Source: Apiospora phragmitis
Taxonomy: Eukaryota > Ascomycota > Sordariomycetes > Amphisphaeriales > Apiosporaceae
Reading direction: 5' to 3'
Length of the DNA: 64,000 nt
NCBI GenBank assembly: GCA_038363925.1
Contig: JAQQWL010000009.1
Span: forward strand, 2,418,001 to 2,482,000
Under the pieces are notes generated by a model that was given only the letters and a program-made list of their open reading frames with translations, did no database searches and was not told the origin of the DNA. The position numbers and the translations under genes were made by a program. Positions 36,034-46,964 of the stretch are shown piece by piece; positions within the stretch are counted from its first letter, which is position 1, and each line of letters begins with the position of its first letter.

Positions 36034-39000
36034 TTATAGCGCATATGGGTTGAGAGAGCGGATGGTAAGGCAACTATAATCGTGTTAGCTTGGTTCAGTG
36101 TTCCTTGTTCGGGTAGTACATACGGCGGGCTCTTGGACAGATCGGTCTTCAGAATAACGGGCACCCTTGTCATCTCGGTGACGTCTTGGATGTAATCGCC
36201 GCCTTCCTCCCTCAACTTGAACAGCTTGAAATACTTCTCTTTGTTGGTCAGACGAGTTTCCACAGCCTCGGCCATGGGCACCTTGGAGTCTGATCGAGTG
36301 CGGTGCAGAATACCAGCGCTGGATGTTGACCGGGTGGGCGAACCCGGGACGCTCTGGGTAGGTCGCTCGGCGAGCGACGCACCTGCCATTGCTTCCGTAA
36401 TGTCTGATGCATTATCGTCGTCATCGTCGAAGAGGGCATCAACGTCATCTGTAGAAATAGTACCCGTCTCCGTCTGCTTGCGGGCTGCTTCCTCGCGCTC
36501 CTTCTTCACCCGTTCTGCCTCTTCGGCTTGGCGAGCAGCAGCGATGGCGTTCGACATACGCTGGGACTGATGAGCCTTGGGTCTTTCGTCCTCGGGGACG
36601 TAGGCAGAGCTTGGCACTCCCTTCTCCCAGTAGAGCTCCAATACCCTCTTCTCCTTCCTGAACTCGGCTTTCTTGAGCGGAAGCTGGTCGCAGTGGACTC
36701 GCTTTTCGAAGCCCCATTCGGGGATCAATACGTCAAAGGCAGACTCATAAACGCAAATGACGATACCCTCGCTGATCAAGTCGCCATTGACTTCCTGGCG
36801 CTTCTTGTCCATGATCCGACAGGACTCGATGTGGATGCTCTGCTCCTGAGCGTTCTGGGCCGACTCCTTCTTGGTGTTACAAGATTCGATAGTCTTGACC
36901 AGGTTCTCAATATCCTCGTTGTACTCAATCTTGCCTTCAGAAAGAACGGCATCCAGCTGACGGTGGACGATCATGTCTGCGTAGCGTCGCGTAGGGCTGG
37001 TGAAATGAGTGTACAGGGGTAGGTTCAGCGCATAATGCGACCAGATCTGCTTGTTCGTCTTGCCTGCGACGAAATATTTGGCATGGTGCATGCTCTTGAT
37101 CAAAAGAGTCTCCATGCCCTTGCGGATGTCAGCATCATCAATCCTGAAGAGGCTGTTCTGAAGAGTACCACTGCTGCTGGTATCAAAGTCGTAGCCGATA
37201 GCTCTCATACGGTCAACGAAAGTCTGGAGTCGACGAGCACTAGGGGTGCTCTGGCGACGCAGGATTGCCTTTTCGGGCAGGCCTTGTGCCAGACGCTGAG
37301 CGACATAAGCATTCGCCTTGTGCAAGAGCTCCTCCACGAGTTCAGTGCCAGGAGTGGAATCGAAGACGTTGTGCTGGATGGGAATGTTCTCGTCATCCAG
37401 TTGGTGAAGCAATCGCAAAGGAGCAATGGGCTCATCTTCAGACCCCAAACGCCTCTCGCGGAATTTCTGGGCAACAGCACTGAGGATCTGAACATCCTTA
37501 GCCTGGACAGCTTCGTGCTTGAATGTAGACTGGTTAGACAGAGCCTCATCAATCTCATTGAGGGCCAGTTTTGCGCTGCTCTTGATGATACTCTTACCCA
37601 CCCACGTATCGCCCTCGGCAACCACACCGGTTTGAGGGTTAACGCGGAAGACGACGGAGACTGTCAGCCTTTCTTGTCCCGGAGTAAGAGAACAAACCTC
37701 GGCCGCAAGCTTCGGTGGCAACAGAGCACAAGTTCGGTTCACTAGGTGTACTGCAGTGCCGCGCTTCTTGGCCTCACGGTCAACAAGCGAGTTGGACTTG
37801 ACGAAGTGGGCAATGTCTGGTACGTGAATGCCAATCTCGATCTTGCCGTCCGATTCAGTCTTGACATGGATAGCATCACCAAGCTCTCCAGTGCCAGCAA
37901 GATCCAAGGTGAAAGTAGTCTCACTTCGGAAGTCACGGCGGGCGCTGATGGCAGCCTCATCCTCCTTGGCCAGAGACCAGTCTTGGAGACCAACGCTTCG
38001 CAAGACAGCTTCGGAGAACTCGTCCGACGAGAAGTTGTTGTCTCGCAGCAAAGCATCGGTTTCCACCTTAAGGTCGCCCATTCTGCCCAGCTGCTCGACA
38101 AGTGTACCAAAGGGATGAAGAGAGGTGATAGGCCAACGCTTGATGCAGGCAACGAAAATGCGATCGGCATAATCCTGGTGCTTCTCGACAAAGTCCCTAG
38201 GAGCTTGCTCAGTAGGGATGGCGATGAGTGGTACACGCTTGTCAGTAGGCTTGAACCAAACAATCTTCGGCTTGTCTTGCTGGCGGCTGTCTTGGGTCCT
38301 GCCTCCATCTCTGGCGGCACGCTCAGCTTCTTGCTTCTCCTTGGTAGCCTGGGCGCTGGGTCGAAGAAGTCCAAGAGTGCCGGAGAACATTTGGCCGGCG
38401 ACACGTTCAATGACGGCCACGATGTGGCCGGCATAGAGCGGCTTGCTCTCGTCATTTATCTCCTCTTCCTCGACGAGAAGTAGGCTTTGACCTTCGACTT
38501 CGACATCGTCGTTCTTCTTCTGGGTTGGTCGCTGGCGCAAACTGCCACGGCGGCGGATACCTCCTTCGCCGTTGCCGGCATCGTCCCCGTTGGTGTTTCC
38601 AGAAGGCGGATTGCCGCTAACAGAGCCGGAGCGTGTATCGGTAATATCCTTACGCTTCTTCTTCTCTTCCTTCTCTCGCTTCTGACCCCAAACCTCATCC
38701 ACGTCTAACAACTCAACAGCTACAAGGTCACCTTCGAGAGCTCGGTTACGGTCCTTGCTACCACAGATGAAGATATCGGCATCAAGCAGGCCGTCCGAGG
38801 TTGAGACGTAGGCATCGCTTCGGTTCTTCTTGTTCACCCGAAGAATACCGGACACGAGCTGACCGTCTCCAAGGAGAGCCGGCAACGTGGCCTGGGGAAG
38901 GTAAGGGGTAAAGAGAGTCTTTCTCTGTTGCTGTTGGTTTTGCTGGCCGCCCAGCTGAGGAGCGTGCTGGCTGCCCTGCAGACCAACAAGCTGTCCACCG

Positions 39001-40264
39001 TTCATCTGAGCTGCCTGTAGCGCCTGAAGTTGGTTCAGTTGCATCGGGTTAAGCTGACCAGGATACATCTGCATCATTGGCATTTGACCAGGAACCTGCA
39101 TCATCTGGGGCTGGCCAGGGTACTGGAAAGCTCCAATCGTCGAGACGGACTGGTTGACGGAGCCTCGAGAACGGTGTCCGGGCTGGAAAGGCTGTTGACC
39201 TTGTCCAGGCTGGTCCTGAGCCGGCGCCTGGTTGCGCCAGTTTCCGTCAAAGTTGCGCGAAGATGAGCGACCATGGCCACGTCCACCCTCGGCGCCACCT
39301 CGTCCACCGCCGCCACGACCGTTGGCACCAGCGGCCATGCTCTGGCTGCGTCCATGCCCGCCTCCACGGCCACCACGGGTAGTGGAACCTTGAGCGATGG
39401 GCGTGTCAGTTGCGGTCGTAGTCTTGGGCTCGTCCGCAGCAGGAGCATCAGCCGGAGCTCCAGGCCCAGGGAACTGGAACCCGCTGGTGGTGCGTTTCTG
39501 TTGGGCAAGCTCCGCCGCCTTTTTGGCATCGGCCAAAGCCAAAGAATGTCTTCGCTGATGCCCTCCTCCTGCGCCGCCACCACCCCTACCTCCGCGGGGG
39601 GCAGTATTCTCCCTACCTTGGGCCGGGGCCTGGGGCTGCGGGTTTTCGAATTGACCAAAAGGAGCCCCCAAAGCCCCAGCGGAGGGGGCGGGGGGAGGAC
39701 CCATACCCATACTAGGAATTGCTGACTGGTTGCGACGGTGTGCCATGGGTTGGCTCGGAGCGCCCATGGGCTGGTTGGACTGCTGCGGTAGCTGATTGGG
39801 AAACTGGAATCCTGGTTGGGGAGACATGTTGGTCATGGGCTGAAGGGGGTTGAAGTTACCGCCAGGGCCGAGCTGGCCAGGTGGCATCATGCCCATGTTC
39901 ATGTATTGTTGCTGTGTAGCTTGAAGCTGTTGCTGCTGCTGCTGCAACAGCTCAATTTGTTGTTGAAGAGCCAGCTGCTCCACTATACGCAAGAAAAGAG
40001 ATCAGCATTAAAACGTTGACAATGCATAGGAAAAGCATCGACCATCGACTCGGACGTATCGGAGAGGCGCGGCGGCGATGGAGTCAGCACCGTGCAACCT
40101 CTAAATAAGGACAACTTACTTCCCGGGTTCGAGAACATGCTCATCAAGGGCGTCAACTCGGAGGGGCTGCGACGGTGAGCGATGTGTAGGCGACGGCCGG
40201 TCGGACCGGGGACACCCCCCGCGGGGGGCTGCTGTGGTTGTTGTTGGTTGTTCTGCTGCTCCAT
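36034..40264 (-). CDS. Ssd1/GUL-1, RNB-domain pseudo-nuclease, mRNA-binding translational regulator
   Basis: Ssd1 (GUL-1 in Neurospora) binds mRNAs for cell-wall proteins and restrains their translation under control of the NDR kinase Cbk1/COT-1. Exons are 40264-40120, 39982-36124 and 36073-36034, totalling 1347 aa. The last 13 residues (CLTIRSLNPYAL end) come from a tiny exon after GTATGT at 36123; reading through the intron would give an unrelated tail. The N-terminal third is Gln/Gly/Pro-rich with RGG-like runs and five HxRxxS sites (S35, S135, S195, S263, S290), the NDR kinase consensus. Cold-shock-like and RNB domains follow. In the RNB core the nuclease motif DxDD is degenerate: TLDLAGTGELGDAIH has G where active Dis3-type enzymes have D, as in other Ssd1 proteins. 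The frame is uninterrupted over 3.9 kb. Confidence 0.94.
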
Positions 40265-40556
40265 GGTGGGCGGGCGAGCAGGTGCAAGTGCAGTTGCACG
40301 TAGTGTGCGGCGCCGGAGACGTCAATCGACGGGAAGCTAGCTTATGACAGCTAAAGTAGTGCAATCACTGAATTGATGCAAAGATGCAGTTAGGAAGCGG
40401 TGCTGTAGAGCTATCCTGCTGGCCTATGTTTTGTGCGATATGTCGATGAATGGACCCCAGAGTGGTCGCCTCGGAGGAGTGGGCTGGCCCGTTCTCGCGA
40501 CTAACAAAAAAGGATCAAAGAGAGAGGATGAAGCTGTTACGTTGAGATGTAAGTTG

Positions 40557-40646
40557 GTGTGTGTTTGTGTGTGTGTAGTAGTGGCTGTTTGTGCGTTGGC
40601 AGAGATGGATCGATAGATAGAGAGAGAGTAGAGAGATAGAGAGAGG
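40557..40646. repeat. GT and GATA/GA simple repeats upstream of Ssd1
   Basis: A (GT)n block at 40557-40577 and a GATAGATAGAGAGAG block at 40612-40646, about 300-380 bp before the Ssd1 start codon. On the gene strand these are pyrimidine/CA-rich and may lie in the leader. Confidence 0.75.
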
Positions 40647-40921
40647 GCTTGCAGAAGGAATGTCAAGTTCACTTGAGAGGGGCTTTCCGGATAGGAAGAT
40701 GGGAGAGAGTCACGAACGAGTAAAAGTTAGTGAGGTAGGAAAGGGGGAGGGAAAGAGGTTGATGGTGATGTGATGACATTCGGAGAAGACACCTGCCTTA
40801 GGTAACTAACTAGAGCTGTTGCTACTGCCAGTGCTGTGGGACTGGGACTCCTCACTTTTCTGGCTTTTGGTTTGGGGTGCTTGCTTTCTCTGGCTCTGGC
40901 CCTGGTCTCTCTTTGTGTCCG

Positions 40922-40954
40922 TCTTTCTCTCTCTCTCCCTCTCTCTCTCTCCTC
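40922..40954. repeat. CT-rich microsatellite
   Basis: Nearly pure CT units with two CCC interruptions, about 650 bp upstream of Ssd1. On the Ssd1 strand it is a GA tract, a common promoter feature. Confidence 0.75.
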
Positions 40955-43396
40955 CGTCTAGCCGTCTCACACTTTCCTCCAATTCTGGTTGCTACTTGGG
41001 GGGCGACCCAAGAAAGTGGGGCTGACAGCTCCTGTTACTACTAGGTATCCTTGGGTTACCTATCGAATCGCCCCCCCCCCCAGTCGAGCTACGTAGGCGT
41101 CGAGGTAGGCAGGTAGGCCAGGCCCAGGTGCCGACCAAGCTTAGCTGACGGATTTACACACATGACGACAGCCAACAGAGCCTGGATCTATCCCGGCCGC
41201 AGACCCTGCAATCCAGCACTCAGGTCAACCGGTAACATAGCTCCCTGCTACGATGCACACGTCCATCTATTCTGTTAGACATACATGCCTGGCAGATTCT
41301 TATCTCGGACTCTCTCAATGGCCTCGGGACCAGAGTCTGGGATGGATGCTGGGGAGGGAGGCCACGACAGCCGAAACAGAGCTTTTCTTTTTTTGGCGGC
41401 TTCTCATCTTCCTATCGAATGTAGTGGTAACTGTACCCCCTCCCTGCGTGGGGTTGCGGCGGCACCCTTCCCACGTAGAGTTGGAAACGAACTGTCTAGC
41501 GTCGTCAACTTGGTCCTAGTGCTTGGTCCAAGCAGCTCAGATGAGGTAGAGCTCTACTCCTCTCTCGTAAGTAAACCCACTACCGTGCCTCCTCCCCACC
41601 GAAGCGAGCGCCCCCGAGGCCATGGGATCCGTCGATATCAAACCACACTATTTGTTGTTTCTGCATCCTCATTGATCGATGGTAGGTTATCTACCGCTGA
41701 CGCAACTGATGAATGACATTGTTTCAATACCAGAAATCACTGTTGCATCCGTTATAGGACGCGTCTCTTATCAATTGAGCCTCAACTCGCACCATCGTCG
41801 TCAGTCACGGGCGTAAAGGCGCTAAGTAGGAGGCAGGAGGGCTTCCAATGGTCGATTAGAGTTACGCCCGTCGCCTTTACTTTTTTGCTACCAAGCTGCC
41901 CACTTCTGGGCCATTACGAAACACAGAGATCATCCAAGCTCCTTCTCACTACAAGTAAGCGCAATGCAAAAAGCCATAGCTCCTCTTGAGGGCCAAGCCT
42001 CACCAATTAGATCGTCCGCGCCGCTCCGTCTGCCTACTTGACTACGGAGCCAGTCTAGTGGTACGACTGGACTATGTAGGAGGGACGATGTATATCCAGA
42101 TCATAGAAGCTGGTCTTGACTTGTATTTCAATTATTATGGCCCTCCCCAGCATGTTCTAACCTACTGGTACCCAATGCTGGGTGGTTCGCACTCACTTGC
42201 ATGAGAATGATTTGGGGTCTCGGTTGCTTCGTTCGGTTCTGGGAGATGGGCAGATGGGTATGCCTGGCCACGTTGCTTCAGCGTCCGTGTCAGTGCTACT
42301 CCGTGTTCATGGAAGGCCTGAAAGTGGTATGTAAAGCCTGTCGGCCCTGTCCTGCCAATGCAACATGACAAAACGCACCAGCGCTAGTCTTGGTATTCGG
42401 TATGATTGTCAGAAACAGCAGTCGAAATCTTGTACTTGTTTTAGCCCAGCATTGGCCGAGGTGAATTACTTATCATCAACATCCAACCGGATCAGATGTG
42501 CATCTATAGGCGAGGTGACAGCCGTATACTACACTATAAATAAGAGTATAAAGCACGGAGAACCGAGATGATGGGCCAAAAGAGGAGCTCATCAGTCCCA
42601 TATGCATGCGTATCCGTAGTAACATCACGTAATCTGGAATTGGTCCTCTTCCTGCACAACTGTCAAAATTCAACCAGGGCCCCGAGTCGAGTCGTCTCTC
42701 AGCAACAGGACTAATAAACCAGAAGAGCCACAAGTGGACAATCTACATCGTCCGAGTCTGAGCGCATGTCATACATACTACTGAGACGACTTGCGTCAGG
42801 CAGGATGTGTGGTACTATCTTTGGAACCAAAGTCCGAAGTTGCAAGGCTGATCGACGCCAGAAGAGATGGGGAGTGTTCCGCCAAAAGAGGCCTGGTTTG
42901 GTGGTCATGGCAGACACCACGACACGGACCTGCAATGTCAGACCACACAGACAGGGGAGCTGTCTTTCACCGCCTAGCCCACTCTTACCGCTTTTGAGAT
43001 AACCTGGAGAATTCTGCCAACGACTGAGCCCCGATTAGCTCTACTATCATTATCATTCAATGTTGTATTCAATGCTCCGACTTACATCAATGCGGCTTTG
43101 TTAACCCGCGTTAGAGGGCTCGGCGACATTCTTTATTTGTTCCCATCACAACTTGCACAGCCATTGCGCATCTCGATCGCTCGACTTGGTCCAGAATACT
43201 GGGACACCTGCATTTGTGACGCTTCTTTGGTTATTGGAGCTGCAATGCAATGACCCATTCCTTCGACTTATAATGGCGGGTTCTTCTCCCGCTCGGCGTC
43301 CTTGGACGCACTCTTAGATCCAGCCCGGTGCGATCGCCCGACTCGACTTATCGCTCAGACGACAGGAATGGCGAGTTGAATCACTTGGAGGCTCTT

Positions 43397-44973
43397 ATGG
43401 CCGCTCAGTCACTACACGACGATGTGCGCGAGCGAGCTGTCAAGACACTCGGCGATTACTTATATAATGAAGAGCAGAAGAAGCGTGCAGCGCGCGAGCA
43501 AGAGATCAAGGACCAACAACGACGCGAAGAAGAACGCCTCAGGCATGAGAAGAAGCTGATGGATGAGGAGGAACGCCTTCGAGCTCTTCAGGCCCAGACC
43601 GTTCCCAAGCTTCCACCGAAGCCTTTTGAGTCACAGCCAAAACCTTCACCGCAGAGCACCACTGTCGCGCCGAGCAAAGGAGATGCTACTGCAGCTGCAC
43701 AACCGGCTGCCGCAAAGCCAACTTCTACCCCTGATACTTCGTCATCCGGCCCTGTGGCAAACGATTCATCTAAGAGTGCATTCCAGACTGAACCGGCCAA
43801 AATAAATGGCCATGTCTCTCCTGCCGCACCACGCAGTGCTGCACCATCGCCATTTGCTAAACCTACGGCATCGCAACCTACAAATCCATTTGCTCCAGCG
43901 ACAGCACAGAAGCCAGCTACCCAGGCTCCAGCACAAGTCCAACCCACAAAACCTCCCGCCGTCCCAGATGTCGACCGATATGTGCAAATACACAAGAACC
44001 TGAAGAAGTTACGTGCTCTTTTAACGGAACATGCCAGGACCAATCCTCAACTTAAGAAGCTGATGGGAGAGATGCGACGTGAAATACGCAAAAGTTTGGG
44101 TCAGTTAACGGGTGGCAAAGGCGCCAACAAGAAACAAGTGAGTGTTATAATTATGTACTGTCGCATTGTGATACTGACCATTTACCCAGTTGGAAAGCAT
44201 CAAAACCATCCTGATGTCGGCGCTCAATGGTCAGCCACCGAGTCCCTTGATAGATCCATCAAGCTTTGTGGTGGAGCCGCGTGAACCGGTTGAGGGAGCC
44301 TTACACAACGAGCCACAACTTCCGGCTCTCTTCCTCTACCTTATGAATCAACTCGGCAAGGCAATCATCAACCAGTTCATTAATGAATGTGGCGCCTCAC
44401 CCAGGAGCGCAGACCCCGTTGGCGTTGTAACGGCACAGCTGTTCTCGGCCAAGGAATTCCTGTGGCGGGGGCAGTCCTTAATAGACATTCTCATGGCCAA
44501 GTTCCGGATCGTGTGCCCTGTCGTTTTCGGCTACAGGGGCAGCGATAAGACTGAACAAGGCCGGCTCCGGCTCGGCTGGAGGAAAGACGGTGGCGCGTGG
44601 ATCTCGGAACAGCAGCACAACGACCGTATGATGGGACTGGGTATTGGCTACGCATCAATCGCCCTACGGGGACTTCTCCAAGTCCAGTAATGTCAACCCC
44701 TGGCCACCGTCTCGCTACTGGAAGTCGATGGCAAACATCGTGAATACGCCGCCCAATGAGATAACGGATACGCAGTGCATAGTACTGAAGTCTATGCTGA
44801 ATCAACACGAGGAGAAGTTCATCAACTTCTATGGCAGCGCCGCGGTGGCTGCATTGAGAAGGGCGTTGGTCGAATTCCCTAACAGCGCGCCCAAAAAGAC
44901 GCCAGGAGTCATGGGCCTGCAAGTATTGGCGGTTATGTGCAAAAGAGATATGGGATTAGACCTTGGTCTCTAA
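43397..44973 (+). CDS. GLE1: Gle1, nuclear pore mRNA export factor (frame broken)
   Basis: Gle1, with inositol hexaphosphate, activates the DEAD-box helicase Dbp5 on the cytoplasmic face of the nuclear pore. Exon 1 ends at 44137 before GTGAGT, and exon 2 is 44190-44973. The N-terminal half is a charged coiled coil (EEQKKRAAREQEIKDQQRREEERL). A Pro/Ala-rich linker precedes the C-terminal GLE1 domain: LESIKTILMSALNGQPPSPL, AKEFLWRGQSLIDILMAKF, CPVVFGY and GWRKDGGAW are characteristic. After GYASIALR the frame breaks in GGGG at 44668-44671; dropping one G continues DFSKSSNVNPWPPSRYWKSM to the stop at 44971. The first in-frame ATG is 43397. An ATG at 43273 starts MAGSSPARRPWTHS, which looks like the true family N-terminus but is one base out of frame with the rest, so a second indel near 43313 is likely (full length then about 548 aa). 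Confidence 0.88.
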
Positions 44974-45534
44974 GTAGAGGGACAGTCCGATTGCTGCGGC
45001 AAGGTTGACGGCTCGTAAGCTTCTTGTCAGGATATGGACATGGAATAATCGGAAGTCATGACGAATGTCTTAAACATATGGTCCTAGACACGGGCGTTGA
45101 AAGGAGGCAATTCTGGTTATACCATGGAAAACAACCCAGCTAGACATTGTTGCACGCTTCTCGTTTGGGGCAAGCAGCAAGCACTTCGCACCAAGGCGAG
45201 CATTTGAGGGTGCACATGTCAGATTATATGTAGTCAAAAGAATCTCAAGTCTCTTTGGTAGACTTAACCAATTTGCTCATCGTTTCTCTTATACGCCCTG
45301 TGAGATCATGCAGCTACGCTGCCGCTGGTCCTTGTCCACAAGTTCCCCATCGAACATATCGCTCATTACTAGTGCCGGAATTTGTTTCCTTGCCCATTGC
45401 CTGAGTACGCCATGCCACTAACATATGAAAAATACCAATACAACACAATACAAGCATGCCCCTTTCATCTCTCCCGTGTACGCCCGGGTCGGCGCATGAA
45501 GGTTGCCGAGCTAGCTATACAGAAAGATGCGAGA
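44974..45534. other. Convergent spacer between Gle1 and Tlg1
   Basis: 561 bp between two convergent stop codons, presumably both 3' untranslated regions. No gene is recognised. Confidence 0.6.
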
Positions 45535-46429
45535 CTATAAGATAAGTAGTAAGACCAGCAGAATGATCAGGACCATGATCAGGGCCGCGATGCAGCAGCT
45601 GCTCCAGCGGTCCTCGTTCTTTCGCGCAATGGCCGCCAGCTTCGCGACACCGGTCTGTAGGCGGCCGCCGACACGGTCGGCCAGGTTGTCGACGACCTCG
45701 AGCATCTCGCGCTGCTCCTCGAGCTCGCGCCCCATGTCGTCGGCCTGCCGCCGTAGGTTGCCGACCGTTACGAAGACGCCGTCGAGCTGCTCGTCCTGGT
45801 CCCGCATCATCATCTGCTGCTGCTGCTGCTCGAATTCGGCGTTGTAGTCCGGGCCGTTCTCGTCGTCTTCGTCGCCGTCCTCCATGGCGAAGGCGTTGGG
45901 GTCGGGCAGGTCCGAGTTGGCGGCGCGGGTAGCGTCGCGCACATTCCTGCTGTTGTTCTTGTTCTTGTTGCCGGAAGCGGCGGCCGTGGCCTTGGAGAGT
46001 TCTTCGCGCATGTCTTCCACCTCGCCCCCGACTTCTTGCACCAGCCGCTGCCGTCGGCGCAGCTCCGTCGTCGTCAGGCCATACTGGGCCGGGTTGCTCT
46101 CGACGGCCTTCACGGACTCGATGAGGTCGGTCAAGTCCTCGGCCAGCAAGCTGAGGGACGACTCGAGATCGGATCGGGCGGAGGCCAATTCGGGCGAGGT
46201 CGAAGCCGTGGTTGTTAAGGAGCGAATGCGTAAATATGAGGCGAACAGTGGCCGCGTTTGTTGTAATTGGGCGAGTACATCTCTATATGCAGTTGTTGTC
46301 AGTTGGTCTGGGATACCGTACTATCTACTATGCAGATGTATAGATTGGCCAAGACATGTGATCGAAGGCAGTAGCAACTTACTGTTGGACTTGGAGGAAA
46401 GGATCCTCCTCGTTAGTTGAGGACATCAT
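45535..46429 (-). CDS. TLG1: Tlg1-type t-SNARE (syntaxin 6/10 family, Qc)
   Basis: SNARE of the trans-Golgi and endosomes that takes part in retrograde vesicle fusion. Exon 1 is 46429-46383 and exon 2 is 46282-45535, together 264 aa. The start (MMSSTNEEDPFLQVQ-QDVLAQLQQTR) matches the syntaxin-6-like N-terminal three-helix domain. A second ATG directly follows the first and could also be used. The linker is Asn/Lys and acidic with a polyQ run. The SNARE motif spans roughly residues 180-240 with the zero-layer glutamine in LEEQREMLE. The C-terminus is one hydrophobic anchor (CCIAALIMVLIILLVLLLIL) with cysteines at its cytosolic edge that could be palmitoylated. It converges with Gle1 and diverges from the methyltransferase gene. 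Confidence 0.9.
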
Positions 46430-46964
46430 CCTGCCGAATCAATCAAAGGAACAGAAACGAGAGTGCTACATCTGAAGTTCGCGATTTGAGTTGTCAGGAG
46501 ACCGGATTCATATTACAGCCCCGGTATTGTAGGTTAGATGGTAGATTAATTGGATGGGTAAACCGCAGCAGCGTGTGTATGTCGCATTACAAGGCTGAGA
46601 CGGAGCCAGAGAGAGCCCCGAGAGATAGACGCAGAGAGAGAGCTAACCTAAGGCATGACGACGTTTGGTTCCGATTCAGTAGCAGCAATTGAGCCAATCC
46701 AATCGAGGGGAAGGTGCCGCCGCATTGGCACCCAATCATTGGCAACTTTCCTTTAGTTTACCAGCTAACTTCATCAGGTCTCACTAACAATTGAATTCAT
46801 AAATTTCTCGGCTTACTTACCTAATTATTCACAACCACCACTTACACACAAGGTCGCATTCCACGGCTTTTTGGTGCGCATATGCAAAAGAAAACGGCCA
46901 ATTCTATGCATCAGGTTCAATATTCTCCCATGTTCTCCCTCGAACCCGTGTGAGTCTTGCCGTC
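46430..46964. promoter_or_regulatory. Divergent promoter between Tlg1 and the methyltransferase gene
   Basis: 535 bp between two start codons pointing apart, so both promoters lie here. The right half includes CCAAT-containing sequence (GAGCCAATCCAAT near 46690 and ACCCAATCATT near 46730). Sites are visual only. Confidence 0.5.

Larger units (their letters stand above)
40265..43272. other. 3-kb intergenic region between Ssd1 and Gle1
   Basis: Both genes point away from here, so it holds both promoters. The Ssd1-proximal part is full of simple repeats (GT, GATA/GA, CT tracts) and a C-run at about 41072-41081. Open frames here are short or low-complexity, and no gene is recognised. Confidence 0.55.

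Noticed and set aside
37035..38483. Long plus-strand frames of 236 and 245 residues opposite Ssd1
   Set aside because: They lie fully antisense to a conserved coding exon, and their sequence is what the reverse of biased codons produces. No domain is seen.
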